Source: Ruminococcus sp. (GTDB lineage: Bacteria > Bacillota > Clostridia > Oscillospirales > Acutalibacteraceae). Taken from it: DNA of 23,875 nucleotides. Shown here piece after piece: positions 1-6,499 of the stretch; position 1 is the first letter of the stretch; each line of letters begins with the position of its first letter. The stretch lies in contig JAFVVB010000048.1 in assembly GCA_017502425.1 (NCBI GenBank), positions 1 to 23,875 of the forward strand, in the 5' to 3' direction. The position numbers and the translations under genes were made by a program. The notes under the pieces were generated by a model. The model did not search any database. It was not told the DNA's origin and saw only the letters and a list, made by a program, of their open reading frames with translations.

Positions 1-1
1 C

Positions 2-1516
2 GAAGAGAAAATGATGTCAGTAATGCTCAAGCAGGGTTACGCACCTGAAGAGCAGTACAGAAAAAACGGCGATCAGGGTCCGTGGACTGACGTTTACGGC
101 ATGTGCGCTACGATGTATAAATGCATCACGGGTGTCGTACCTGAGGACGCACTCGACAGACTCCACGAAGATACACTGAAAAAACCGTCGCAACTCGGAA
201 TTAATATCGATAAGTCGTTCGAAGTAACTTTGATGTATGGCTTAGCGGTGAATAAAAACAACCGATGCAAAGATATGACCGAGCTCTTAGAGTTAACTGA
301 CAGAGCGATAATCAACAAGGAAGTTGAAGAAAAATTAATAGGAACTTCACAACCTGATTTATATAAAACTCAGGCGGCAGATGCTGATGATTTCAGAACT
401 CAGGCAGCCGATGGCGATACTTTCAAAACCCAGATGGCTGACGGAATGTATGACGAAGGGTTAAAGGGATATGTGTACTCTGATGAGTACGACAATATGA
501 ACTTAAATCCTAAAACGCCATCAGCTGAGCCTAAGAAAAATAAAGCTAGCATCAATGCTATTGCTGTTGCAGTGGTAGCGATTTGTGCGGTTATAGTAAT
601 ATCGTGCTTAGGCTACGCTATCAGCAATATCATTAATGATAGCGGCGAGCGTCAGCCTATAAATACAGGCAATGATGTATTTGATAATGCTGATGATTCA
701 GATGACGATGCACCTATTTCGTTGACTAACTATAAAGGCTGGAAGAGCGCAGACGCTATTGAAGATCTGAATAGCAACGATATTGAATACAGTGTTGAAT
801 ACGAATTCAGTTCGGTAGTTGCAAAAGATATTGTTATCAGTCACACTCCGTCTGCTGGTGAAACTATATACAAAGGCGACGAGGTTGTGCTCACTATATC
901 CAAGGGAGAAGATAAATGTCCGTACGAATACAGCCAGAAAGTGGTTGTTAGTGCACCTAGTGGTTCAAGTAATGCTACGCTGAAGCTGTGCAACTGGGAC
1001 GACGGTGAATGGGTTGATGCGTTTAAGTGCTCAGCTAAAGTAGGTAAAGATGGTATCTCCAATACCTACGGAGAAGGTATTGCGACAACACCGAAGGGAG
1101 AATTTAAACTCGGTGTGATTATCACTACTGATTCTCAGCTTAGTAATATCGATAATAGCCTGTGGCCTGTACAACCTGCTGATAAAAACACCTGCATAGT
1201 TGACGATTCGTACTCTCCTTACTATAATATGATAAAAGATATCAGAGAATTGCCGAGTGGCACCAGTTACGATCCTACCGGTAAACATCTGACTAACGGA
1301 GATTGTTCAGCTATGATGTTTATCGAGCATAACGGTGATGGTTATTCATCAGATAATGTTATTGCTGGTTCTGGTTCAGCTATTACGATTTGCGCTATGA
1401 ACTATTCGATATCCGCGACCTATGGTTGTATTGATATATCTTCAAGCGATTTCTTTACTTTAGTATCAAAGCTTGATTATACTAAAAACACACACATTGA
1501 GACTTATGTAGAGTAG
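2..1516 (+). CDS. Ser/Thr protein kinase C-lobe + PASTA + L,D-transpeptidase-like domain (5' partial)
   Basis: The frame is open to the left edge, so the N-lobe and catalytic loop lie outside the window. Residues counted from the ATG at 11: 9-40 carry the kinase APE region (GYAPEEQY) and the DVYG of subdomain IX, and Arg85 in NKNNR fits subdomain XI. Residues 119-148 are three 10-residue repeats (KTQAAD-like). Residues 181-203 are a single membrane helix. Residues 236-300 match a PASTA domain, ending in GDEVVLTISKG. Residues 350-490 resemble a YkuD fold (TPKGEF, then YGCID at 471-475). PASTA kinases sense muropeptides or lipid II and control wall growth and sporulation. The YkuD-like tail should therefore be extracytoplasmic. 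The Cys is kept (C473), but the aligned His position is Cys461, so this is more likely a wall-binding or sensory module than an active transpeptidase (inference). A second YkuD protein follows 7 nt later. Confidence 0.85.
   Translation, partial: EEKMMSVMLKQGYAPEEQYRKNGDQGPWTDVYGMCATMYKCITGVVPEDALDRLHEDTLKKPSQLGINIDKSFEVTLMYGLAVNKNNRCKDMTELLELTDRAIINKEVEEKLIGTSQPDLYKTQAADADDFRTQAADGDTFKTQMADGMYDEGLKGYVYSDEYDNMNLNPKTPSAEPKKNKASINAIAVAVVAICAVIVISCLGYAISNIINDSGERQPINTGNDVFDNADDSDDDAPISLTNYKGWKSADAIEDLNSNDIEYSVEYEFSSVVAKDIVISHTPSAGETIYKGDEVVLTISKGEDKCPYEYSQKVVVSAPSGSSNATLKLCNWDDGEWVDAFKCSAKVGKDGISNTYGEGIATTPKGEFKLGVIITTDSQLSNIDNSLWPVQPADKNTCIVDDSYSPYYNMIKDIRELPSGTSYDPTGKHLTNGDCSAMMFIEHNGDGYSSDNVIAGSGSAITICAMNYSISATYGCIDISSSDFFTLVSKLDYTKNTHIETYVE
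365..454 (+). repeat. Three tandem 30-bp coding repeats (KTQAAD-type)
   Basis: Three consecutive 10-codon units encode YKTQAADADD, FRTQAADGDT and FKTQMADGMY between the kinase domain and the membrane helix of the kinase-PASTA protein. Each unit places a Thr-Gln before acidic residues. Juxtamembrane Thr residues of this kinase family are common autophosphorylation sites, so the units may be phospho-acceptors or docking sites for FHA-domain proteins (inference). Confidence 0.75.
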
Positions 1517-1523
1517 GGGTATT

Positions 1524-2390
1524 ATGAGCAGAGGACACAGATATAAAAAAACACCGGTTAATAAAAAACCGATTATTATCAGCATAGTTAGTATAGTGGT
1601 AGCGCTAGCAGTAGCGGTTGGAGTATTCTTCTTTGTGAATGCTCCAAAAAAAGAAAGACCCCCTGTTGAGCAGGTGACGGTTACTGAAGAAAAACCTACT
1701 ACTGCAACCGAAAAAACAAAACAAACTGAGGAAACTCAGATGACTTCGGAAAGTAACGTAAACGTTGACGTCCACAGCATAGAACAGCCTGATGAACTGA
1801 CTGAGATGATTAACCATAGAGATGACCTTGACTATGATATAATTCAGAGTTTAGCATGTGAGCAGCTCGTAACAGTAAAAGGTGAAGGCACCAACGCTGA
1901 GATCAGATTCTATGAATTTATTAACGGTCAGTGGACTGAAGACGCTACCATACGATGCAGCGGCTTTGTGGGTCAGATGGGAACAGTTGATAAAATGTCA
2001 GAGGATATAAGCGGCACACCTAAAGGTTTTTATCCTGTCGGTGAAGCTTTTTATCGTAGTGACAAGCCTCAAACATCACTGGATATCTTCCAGATTACTG
2101 ATGATACATACTGGGTAGATGATCCTGATTCAAAGTACTATAACCAGAAAGTTGAAGGTACAGCCAACAAAGATTGGGACAGCGCTGAGCATATGAATGA
2201 TTACAGCACCTATGACTATGGCTTTGTTATCAACTATAATATGCCTGCAAAGTATAACGCAGGCTCTGCGATATTCTTCCACGTAGGCTATAAGCCAACG
2301 GCAGGCTGTGTGGCAACATCGGAAGAAATGGTGATGCAGTATCTTATAAAACTGAATAAAGCTAAGTCACCATACATCTTAATTGAGTGA
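1524..2390 (+). CDS. Membrane-anchored L,D-transpeptidase (YkuD family)
   Basis: The protein has 288 residues. A short basic cytoplasmic N-terminus is followed by one membrane helix (about 17-38), a Thr/Glu/Lys-rich spacer (40-90) and a YkuD domain (about 110-285). Landmarks are GTPKGFYPVG at 164-173, then GSAIFFHVG with His253, and PTAGCVA with Cys262. This fits the His/Cys active site of L,D-transpeptidases, which form 3-3 peptidoglycan cross-links or attach proteins to the wall. The Arg that often follows GC(I/V) is Ala here, as in some subfamilies. The start ATG is 7 nt after the stop of the kinase-PASTA-YkuD gene, so the two are probably co-transcribed. The two YkuD domains align around GSAI...GC, suggesting a related pair, one catalytic and one degenerate. 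A strong terminator follows at 2402-2430. Confidence 0.85.
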   Translation: MSRGHRYKKTPVNKKPIIISIVSIVVALAVAVGVFFFVNAPKKERPPVEQVTVTEEKPTTATEKTKQTEETQMTSESNVNVDVHSIEQPDELTEMINHRDDLDYDIIQSLACEQLVTVKGEGTNAEIRFYEFINGQWTEDATIRCSGFVGQMGTVDKMSEDISGTPKGFYPVGEAFYRSDKPQTSLDIFQITDDTYWVDDPDSKYYNQKVEGTANKDWDSAEHMNDYSTYDYGFVINYNMPAKYNAGSAIFFHVGYKPTAGCVATSEEMVMQYLIKLNKAKSPYILIE

Positions 2391-2401
2391 TAAATAAAAA
2401 G

Positions 2402-2430
2402 TCCCCCGCTTTCACTATGAAAGCGGGGGA
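2402..2430. terminator. Bidirectional intrinsic terminator
   Basis: A perfect 13-bp stem (TCCCCCGCTTTCA / TGAAAGCGGGGGA) with a 3-nt loop sits between two convergent genes. The minus-strand side has a good T tract (CTTTTTATTTA), and the plus-strand side has a weaker one (TTACTTATTTTATT). It should end both the YkuD gene and the convergent phosphate transporter gene. Confidence 0.93.
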
Positions 2431-2442
2431 TTACTTATTTTA

Positions 2443-4206
2443 TTAAACTTCTGAGTTGAATTGATAACGACTTAAGTATGTGTTATATGCATCAGCGAAT
2501 GCTACGTTATCAGTACTCTTGAGTCTATCCAGATACTGGTGAGTACCGAGCTGTTTAGAATCGATTTCAATGAGTACGACAGCAGCGTTAGAGCAGTGGT
2601 CAGATACTCTCTCGTAGTTAGTAAGCAGGTCGGTGAGAATGAATCCGAGCACCATAGGGCTGTTACCCTGCTGGATACGTTTAGTGTGTTTAGCACGAGC
2701 CTGTAATACGAGTTCGTCGATAACTTCTTCGAGAGGTTCAACGAGCTTAGCACGTTCGATATCGCCTTCTGAGAAAGCTTCGGTGGTGAGATATAAAATC
2801 TCTTTGAGAGCTTCTGTGATAACTCCTATTTCCTTAGCAGTTTCATCAGAGAATGAAATCTTCTTATCGTGGAGTTCCTGAGCAGTGTCTAAGAGGTTGA
2901 TAGCGTGGTCACCAATACGCTCAAAGTCACCGATGGTGTGCAATAGCTTTGTAATCTGCCAGTTTTCGTCCTCGGTCAGGTTAGCGTTAGAGAGCTTTAT
3001 GAGATAGTTACCGAGTTTATCCTCATAGCTGTCGATGAGTTCCTCAGTTTCGTTGATTTTATCAACCATCTTTGCGTCGTAGTTGTTCATCAATTCGATA
3101 GCACGGTTGATGTTATCGTTAGCGAGCTGAGCCATCTCGATAGTGATAGCTGTGCACTTTGAAATAGCGAATGCAGGCATAGCCAAAAGTCTATCGTCTA
3201 AGATACCAAGAGGATCATTTTCTGAATTTTTATCATCTTTGATGAGGAAGTTAGCGAGATTCTCGAGCTGTTTACAGAATGGGCACAGCAATAATGAAGT
3301 AGCTACATTGAAGATAGTGTGTACCATAGCTATACCGAATGTGTCAATGTCGGAATTTACAAAAGCGAAATTGAAGATAGCATTAGCTGCATAGAACAGC
3401 GCAAGACATATAACAGTACCGATGATATTGAAAGAAATATGTACCACAGCAACCTTCTTAGCGTTTTTGGAAACGCCGATACTACTGATAAGAGCAGTGA
3501 CACATGTACCGATATTCTGACCCATGATGATAGGAATAGCCATACCGTACGAGACGCCACCAGCCATAGCGAAAGACTGTAAAATAGCAACTGATGCAGC
3601 AGAGCTCTGGATAATACCGGTGAATGCAGCACCTACCAATACACCTAAGACAGGGTTGTTGAATGCTACTAATATCTCCTGAAATTCAGGCATTTCTGAT
3701 AAAGGTTCCATCGCATCACCCATAAGACCCATACCGCACATAAGTACCGCAAAGCCTACGAGAATTGAGCCGATGTCCTTCTTTTTCTGCTTGCTTGAGA
3801 GCATAATCAGAAGAATGCCGACAAATGCAAATACCAAAGAGAAGTTAGCCGGTTTTAATAAACTCATCCATATGTTATCACCTTCGATACCAGCAAGTGA
3901 TGTAATCCACGCGGTAAGGGTGGTACCGATGTTGGAACCCATGATAACACCGATAGTTTTACCAAAATGCATGATACCTGAGTTAACAAGTCCTACGAGC
4001 ATTACTGTAAGAGCTGATGATGACTGGATAGCAATAGTGATACCTGCACCCAGCGCCATACTCTTGAACAGGTTGTCCGTCATTTTCGACAGAGCCGACT
4101 CGAGTTTACCACCAGCCATTTTTTCTAGTCCGGAGCTCATAACGTTCATACCGTATAAGAAGAACGCAAGTCCTCCGAATAACATAATGATGTTGATAAT
4201 TGACAT
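2443..4206 (-). CDS. Na+/phosphate cotransporter family protein with PhoU-like C-terminal domain
   Basis: The protein has 587 residues. The membrane half (1-320) contains the two inverted QSS repeats typical of Na/Pi cotransporters: QSSSA at 61-65 followed by GSNIGTT (90-96), and QSSAAS at 200-205 followed by GQNIGT (229-234). The second half (about 355-570) is helical and resembles PhoU. This is the bacterial NptA/YjbB-type architecture, importing (or in some species exporting) inorganic phosphate across the cytoplasmic membrane. The start ATG lies behind AAAGTAGG. The gene has its own promoter with TTAACA repeats in helical phase, so phosphate-starvation control is likely. It is isolated from upstream tyrA by a hairpin terminator and ends at the shared terminator 2402-2430. 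Confidence 0.92.
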   Translation of the reverse strand: MSIINIIMLFGGLAFFLYGMNVMSSGLEKMAGGKLESALSKMTDNLFKSMALGAGITIAIQSSSALTVMLVGLVNSGIMHFGKTIGVIMGSNIGTTLTAWITSLAGIEGDNIWMSLLKPANFSLVFAFVGILLIMLSSKQKKKDIGSILVGFAVLMCGMGLMGDAMEPLSEMPEFQEILVAFNNPVLGVLVGAAFTGIIQSSAASVAILQSFAMAGGVSYGMAIPIIMGQNIGTCVTALISSIGVSKNAKKVAVVHISFNIIGTVICLALFYAANAIFNFAFVNSDIDTFGIAMVHTIFNVATSLLLCPFCKQLENLANFLIKDDKNSENDPLGILDDRLLAMPAFAISKCTAITIEMAQLANDNINRAIELMNNYDAKMVDKINETEELIDSYEDKLGNYLIKLSNANLTEDENWQITKLLHTIGDFERIGDHAINLLDTAQELHDKKISFSDETAKEIGVITEALKEILYLTTEAFSEGDIERAKLVEPLEEVIDELVLQARAKHTKRIQQGNSPMVLGFILTDLLTNYERVSDHCSNAAVVLIEIDSKQLGTHQYLDRLKSTDNVAFADAYNTYLSRYQFNSEV

Positions 4207-4265
4207 AAATTCGCCTACTTTCTATGGAAAGTCAGAAATGTTAAATTTTTGTAACTAACACTCTA

Positions 4266-4352
4266 ATTATGCCGATACTATGTTAAATCAACAAGTGCGT
4301 TATGTTAAATCTATGTTAAATCCATAAGACTTTTGCATGTGAATTATGTAAC
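4266..4352 (-). promoter_or_regulatory. Putative Pho box and promoter of the Na/Pi cotransporter gene
   Basis: On the minus strand TTAACA occurs exactly at 4281-4286, 4303-4308 and 4314-4319, with GTTACA at 4347-4352. Start-to-start offsets are 22, 11 and 33 bp, all multiples of 11. A -10 element CATAAT (4266-4271) is 17 bp from a weak -35 TTGTTG (4289-4294). The repeats then fall near -22, -44 and -55. This matches the known layout of Bacillus PhoP sites (TTAACA-like hexamers every 11 bp between about -20 and -60). A further TTAACA at 4239-4244 is out of phase. Confidence 0.72.
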
Positions 4353-4382
4353 GATTATTATGAAATTACTTTTACTGATAAA

Positions 4383-4415
4383 GGGCTGACTCACTAATCT
4401 TACGTGAGTCAGCCC
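4383..4415 (-). terminator. Intrinsic terminator after tyrA
   Basis: A 12-bp perfect stem (GGGCTGACTCAC / GTGAGTCAGCCC) with a 9-nt loop that can pair further (TAA/TTA). It lies 27 nt past the tyrA stop. The minus-strand T tract is short (CCCTTTATC), so termination may be partial. On the plus strand it is followed by T-rich DNA, but no plus-strand gene leads into it. Confidence 0.75.
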
Positions 4416-4441
4416 CTTTAACTTTGTTTTAATGTTTTTTA

Positions 4442-5275
4442 TCAGTTATCTATCGCTTTTTTGCGGTCGCTACCGTCTTTTAAGAGCAGTCTAAGAGTTT
4501 CAGCGTCGTCTTTTTCAAGTGCTGTTTTATACTCGTTTAATGAATTGACGATACTGTCTATCTCAAAAATCAGGTTATCTTTATTCAGCAGGAACAGTTC
4601 TGTCCACATATTTTCGTTGAGTTTTGCAACTCTTGTCAGGTCTTTGTATGAACCTGCGGAGAAGCCTTTATGCACTTTAGCCTGAGGGCTTTTTACGTAC
4701 GCATTAGAAACAATGTGTGCAAGCTGAGAGGTAAAAGCAATGATTTTATCGTGGTTTTCAGGTGTAGTAACAGTAACGGTTGAAAAACCGATGGATTTTA
4801 TCAAAGCTGTTACGTTTTCAAGAAGAGATATATTGTCGGTATTTTCAGGAGTCAGTATCATCGATGCGCCCAAAAACAAATCTGCTTTTGAATACTTAAA
4901 ACCCGAGTGATGCAGACCTGCCATAGGATGACCTCCAATAAACGAAAAACCGTTATTTTTCGCTATTTCAAAACAAGCTTCACATATGTCACGCTTGATA
5001 CCGCCACAATCAATAACTACACAGTCTTTTTTTATAAGAGTAGCTTTTTCTTTCAGGAATTCTATGGTAGCTTTCGGATATACAGACAAAAGTATGTAGT
5101 CACAATTGCTGATATTATCGTCATCGAGCACATAGTCTGTGGCATTATCCATTAATGCGTAGCTGTTTATGGTACTGTCAAGGTCAAAACCGTATACTAT
5201 ATGCTCGGTGTTGCGCTTTATAGCTTTACATAAAGAGCCGCCTATAAGACCAAGTCCTACTACTGCTATATTCAT
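4442..5275 (-). CDS. tyrA: Prephenate dehydrogenase
   Basis: The protein has 277 residues. An N-terminal Rossmann motif GLGLIGGSL (7-15) binds NAD(P). A second family motif is GGHPMAG (114-120), followed by a helical dimerisation domain with the FSAGSYKDLTRVA stretch. The enzyme oxidatively decarboxylates prephenate to 4-hydroxyphenylpyruvate, the tyrosine branch of aromatic synthesis. There is no C-terminal ACT domain and no fused chorismate mutase, so feedback control may rest on transcription or on the upstream enzyme. The start ATG shares one base with the aroF stop (TAATG), which implies translational coupling. It is therefore the second gene of the aroF-tyrA unit under the Tyr-codon attenuator at 6297-6439. 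Confidence 0.95.
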   Translation of the reverse strand: MNIAVVGLGLIGGSLCKAIKRNTEHIVYGFDLDSTINSYALMDNATDYVLDDDNISNCDYILLSVYPKATIEFLKEKATLIKKDCVVIDCGGIKRDICEACFEIAKNNGFSFIGGHPMAGLHHSGFKYSKADLFLGASMILTPENTDNISLLENVTALIKSIGFSTVTVTTPENHDKIIAFTSQLAHIVSNAYVKSPQAKVHKGFSAGSYKDLTRVAKLNENMWTELFLLNKDNLIFEIDSIVNSLNEYKTALEKDDAETLRLLLKDGSDRKKAIDN

Positions 5276-6273
5276 TATAATACCTCCATGAGCGTTTTCA
5301 CTTTAGAAGCAACATCATCAAACTGCTCAGGTGTCAATGACTGAGCACCATCACACAAGGCGTTGCGTGGGTCGTTATGAACTTCTATCATAAGTCCATC
5401 AGCACCTGACGCAGTAGCAGCTAAAGCCATCGGTTTTACAAGTCGGCTGACACCGCATGCGTGGCTAGGGTCAACGATGATAGGAAGATGGCTTAGCTCT
5501 TTGAGCATAGGAACAGCTGCTAAATCAAGTGTGTTTCTGGTGTATGTTTCAAATGTACGTATACCACGCTCGCATAAAATGATATTTTCGTTTCCACCAG
5601 CCATGATGTACTCGGCACTCATCAGACATTCCTTCATAGTGTTAGCAAGACCACGTTTTAATAGTACAGGTTTTTTGGTTTTACCCAGCTCTTTTAATAA
5701 TTCAAAATTCTGCATATTTCTTGCACCGACCTGAATCAAATCAACGTCATCAAAAAGTGGTAGGTGGTTAGCGTTCATAATCTCGGTAACGATAGGCATA
5801 CCTGTTTCTTTTTTAGCGAGTTTCAGTAGTTCAAGTCCGTCAGCCTGCAATCCCTGAAAATCGTATGGCGAAGTTCTTGGTTTGAATGCGCCGCCTCGAA
5901 GTAAGGTTGCACCTGAATTTTTCACACTTTTAGCAATTTCTATTATTTGCTCTTCTGACTCTACCGAGCACGGACCTGCGATAATAGCAAAGTTTCCGCC
6001 ACCGATTTTTACACCGCTTACATCAATAATGCTGTCATTAGGGTGGAACTTTCTGTTTGCACTTTTGAATGGTTCGGAAATTCGCTTTACTTTCTCTACG
6101 ATTTCTAAGTTTTCTAAAAGCTCGATGTCGATTTTACTGGTGTCACCTACTAAACCTAAGATGGTTGTATACTCACCTTTTGATAAATGAACACTAAGGT
6201 TCTGACTCTCAAGCCAGTTAATTAAATTTTCAATCTGATTATCATTTACTCCCTGTTTGATGATAGCAATCAT
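5275..6273 (-). CDS. aroF: 3-deoxy-7-phosphoheptulonate synthase (DAHP synthase, AroF type)
   Basis: The protein has 332 residues. A ferredoxin-like (ACT-like) regulatory domain (1-70) precedes a TIM barrel with AIIAGPCSVES (96-106), a GGAFKPRTSPYDFQG stretch and, near the C-terminus, DPSHACG. This is the type I-beta family that condenses phosphoenolpyruvate with erythrose-4-phosphate in the first step of the shikimate pathway. N-terminal domains of this kind mediate feedback by Tyr or Phe in relatives. The start ATG is fixed by a GGAGG (6281-6285 on the plus map) 7 nt upstream. That ribosome site begins right at the end of the attenuator T tract. The gene is coupled to tyrA by a 1-nt overlap. 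Pairing with tyrA under a Tyr-rich leader suggests a tyrosine-responsive isoenzyme (inference). Confidence 0.96.
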   Translation of the reverse strand: MIAIIKQGVNDNQIENLINWLESQNLSVHLSKGEYTTILGLVGDTSKIDIELLENLEIVEKVKRISEPFKSANRKFHPNDSIIDVSGVKIGGGNFAIIAGPCSVESEEQIIEIAKSVKNSGATLLRGGAFKPRTSPYDFQGLQADGLELLKLAKKETGMPIVTEIMNANHLPLFDDVDLIQVGARNMQNFELLKELGKTKKPVLLKRGLANTMKECLMSAEYIMAGGNENIILCERGIRTFETYTRNTLDLAAVPMLKELSHLPIIVDPSHACGVSRLVKPMALAATASGADGLMIEVHNDPRNALCDGAQSLTPEQFDDVASKVKTLMEVL

Positions 6274-6296
6274 AATTAAACCTCCAAAAAAAGAAA

Positions 6297-6322
6297 GGGT
6301 CCGCAGTCTTTACTGCGAACCC
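6297..6322 (-). terminator. Attenuator terminator in the aroF leader
   Basis: On the minus strand GGGTTCGCAGT pairs with ACTGCGGACCC (11 bp with one G-T pair) around the loop AAAG. It is followed directly by TTTCTTTTTTT (6286-6296) and then the aroF GGAGG. It lies between the aroF promoter and the aroF gene, so it can only act as a conditional terminator, read in combination with the Tyr-rich leader peptide. Confidence 0.9.
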
Positions 6323-6358
6323 AAAAATAAGTTAAAAATAATAACGCCCAGTTAATTG

Positions 6359-6420
6359 CAGCAAAAAACTCTTCTACTATTTAGTGTTGTAATAGTAAAA
6401 GTAATAATAGTATTTTGCTG
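6359..6420 (-). promoter_or_regulatory. Leader (1:2) hairpin overlapping the Tyr codons
   Basis: On the minus strand CAGCAAAATACTATT (6406-6420), which includes the first Tyr codons, is complementary to AATAGTA (6375-6381) plus TTTTGCTG (6359-6366), with an 8-nt bulge between. This gives 15 pairs and has the geometry of the 1:2 pause hairpin of amino-acid attenuators. A ribosome stalled on the Tyr codons would block it. The released CTGCAA (6356-6361) could then pair with TTCGCAG of the terminator 5' arm with one bulged base (weak, inferred antiterminator). Confidence 0.6.
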
Positions 6421-6439
6421 ATGTGTTTAAGTTTTTCAT
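6377..6439 (-). CDS. Tyr-rich leader peptide of the aroF-tyrA attenuator
   Basis: A 20-codon reading frame starts at ATG 6437-6439, preceded by GGGTGA about 8 nt upstream, and ends at TAG 6377-6379. It begins MKNLNTSAK and continues with an uninterrupted run YYYYFYYY (seven Tyr codons, both TAC and TAT, and one Phe) and then NTK. It starts about 23 nt after the predicted transcription start and is followed by the terminator hairpin at 6297-6322. This is the arrangement of classical ribosome-mediated attenuation: low charged tRNA-Tyr stalls the ribosome and prevents termination, so aroF and tyrA are expressed when tyrosine is short. Sequence support is direct; the mechanism is inferred. Confidence 0.88.
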   Translation of the reverse strand: MKNLNTSAKYYYYFYYYNTK

Positions 6440-6468
6440 ATATATCACCCATTTAAAGCGTTAAACTA

Positions 6469-6497
6469 ACTATACACCCATTAATTCAGAAAGTCAA
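6469..6497 (-). promoter_or_regulatory. Promoter of the aroF-tyrA attenuator transcript
   Basis: TTGACT (6492-6497) and TATAGT (6469-6474) are separated by exactly 17 bp on the minus strand. The -35 starts only 2 nt past the stop codon of the histidine kinase gene, with no terminator between, so some read-through from the kinase operon is possible. Confidence 0.82.
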
Positions 6498-6499
6498 GA

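Noticed and set aside
11..13. ATG at 11 as the start of the kinase gene
   Set aside because: The frame stays open to the edge, and the first residues are already kinase subdomain VIII (APE motif), so the real start is outside the window.
3773..4258. 161-codon plus-strand open frame opposite the Na/Pi cotransporter gene
   Set aside because: It mirrors a well-supported membrane protein gene on the other strand, has no ribosome site, and its product resembles no known family. The same applies to the open frame at 10049-10534 and to the other antisense frames.
6274..6499. T-box riboswitch before aroF
   Set aside because: No T-box-like conserved block (AGGGTGGNACCGCG type) or stem I features were found. 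The Tyr-rich short frame explains the terminator better.
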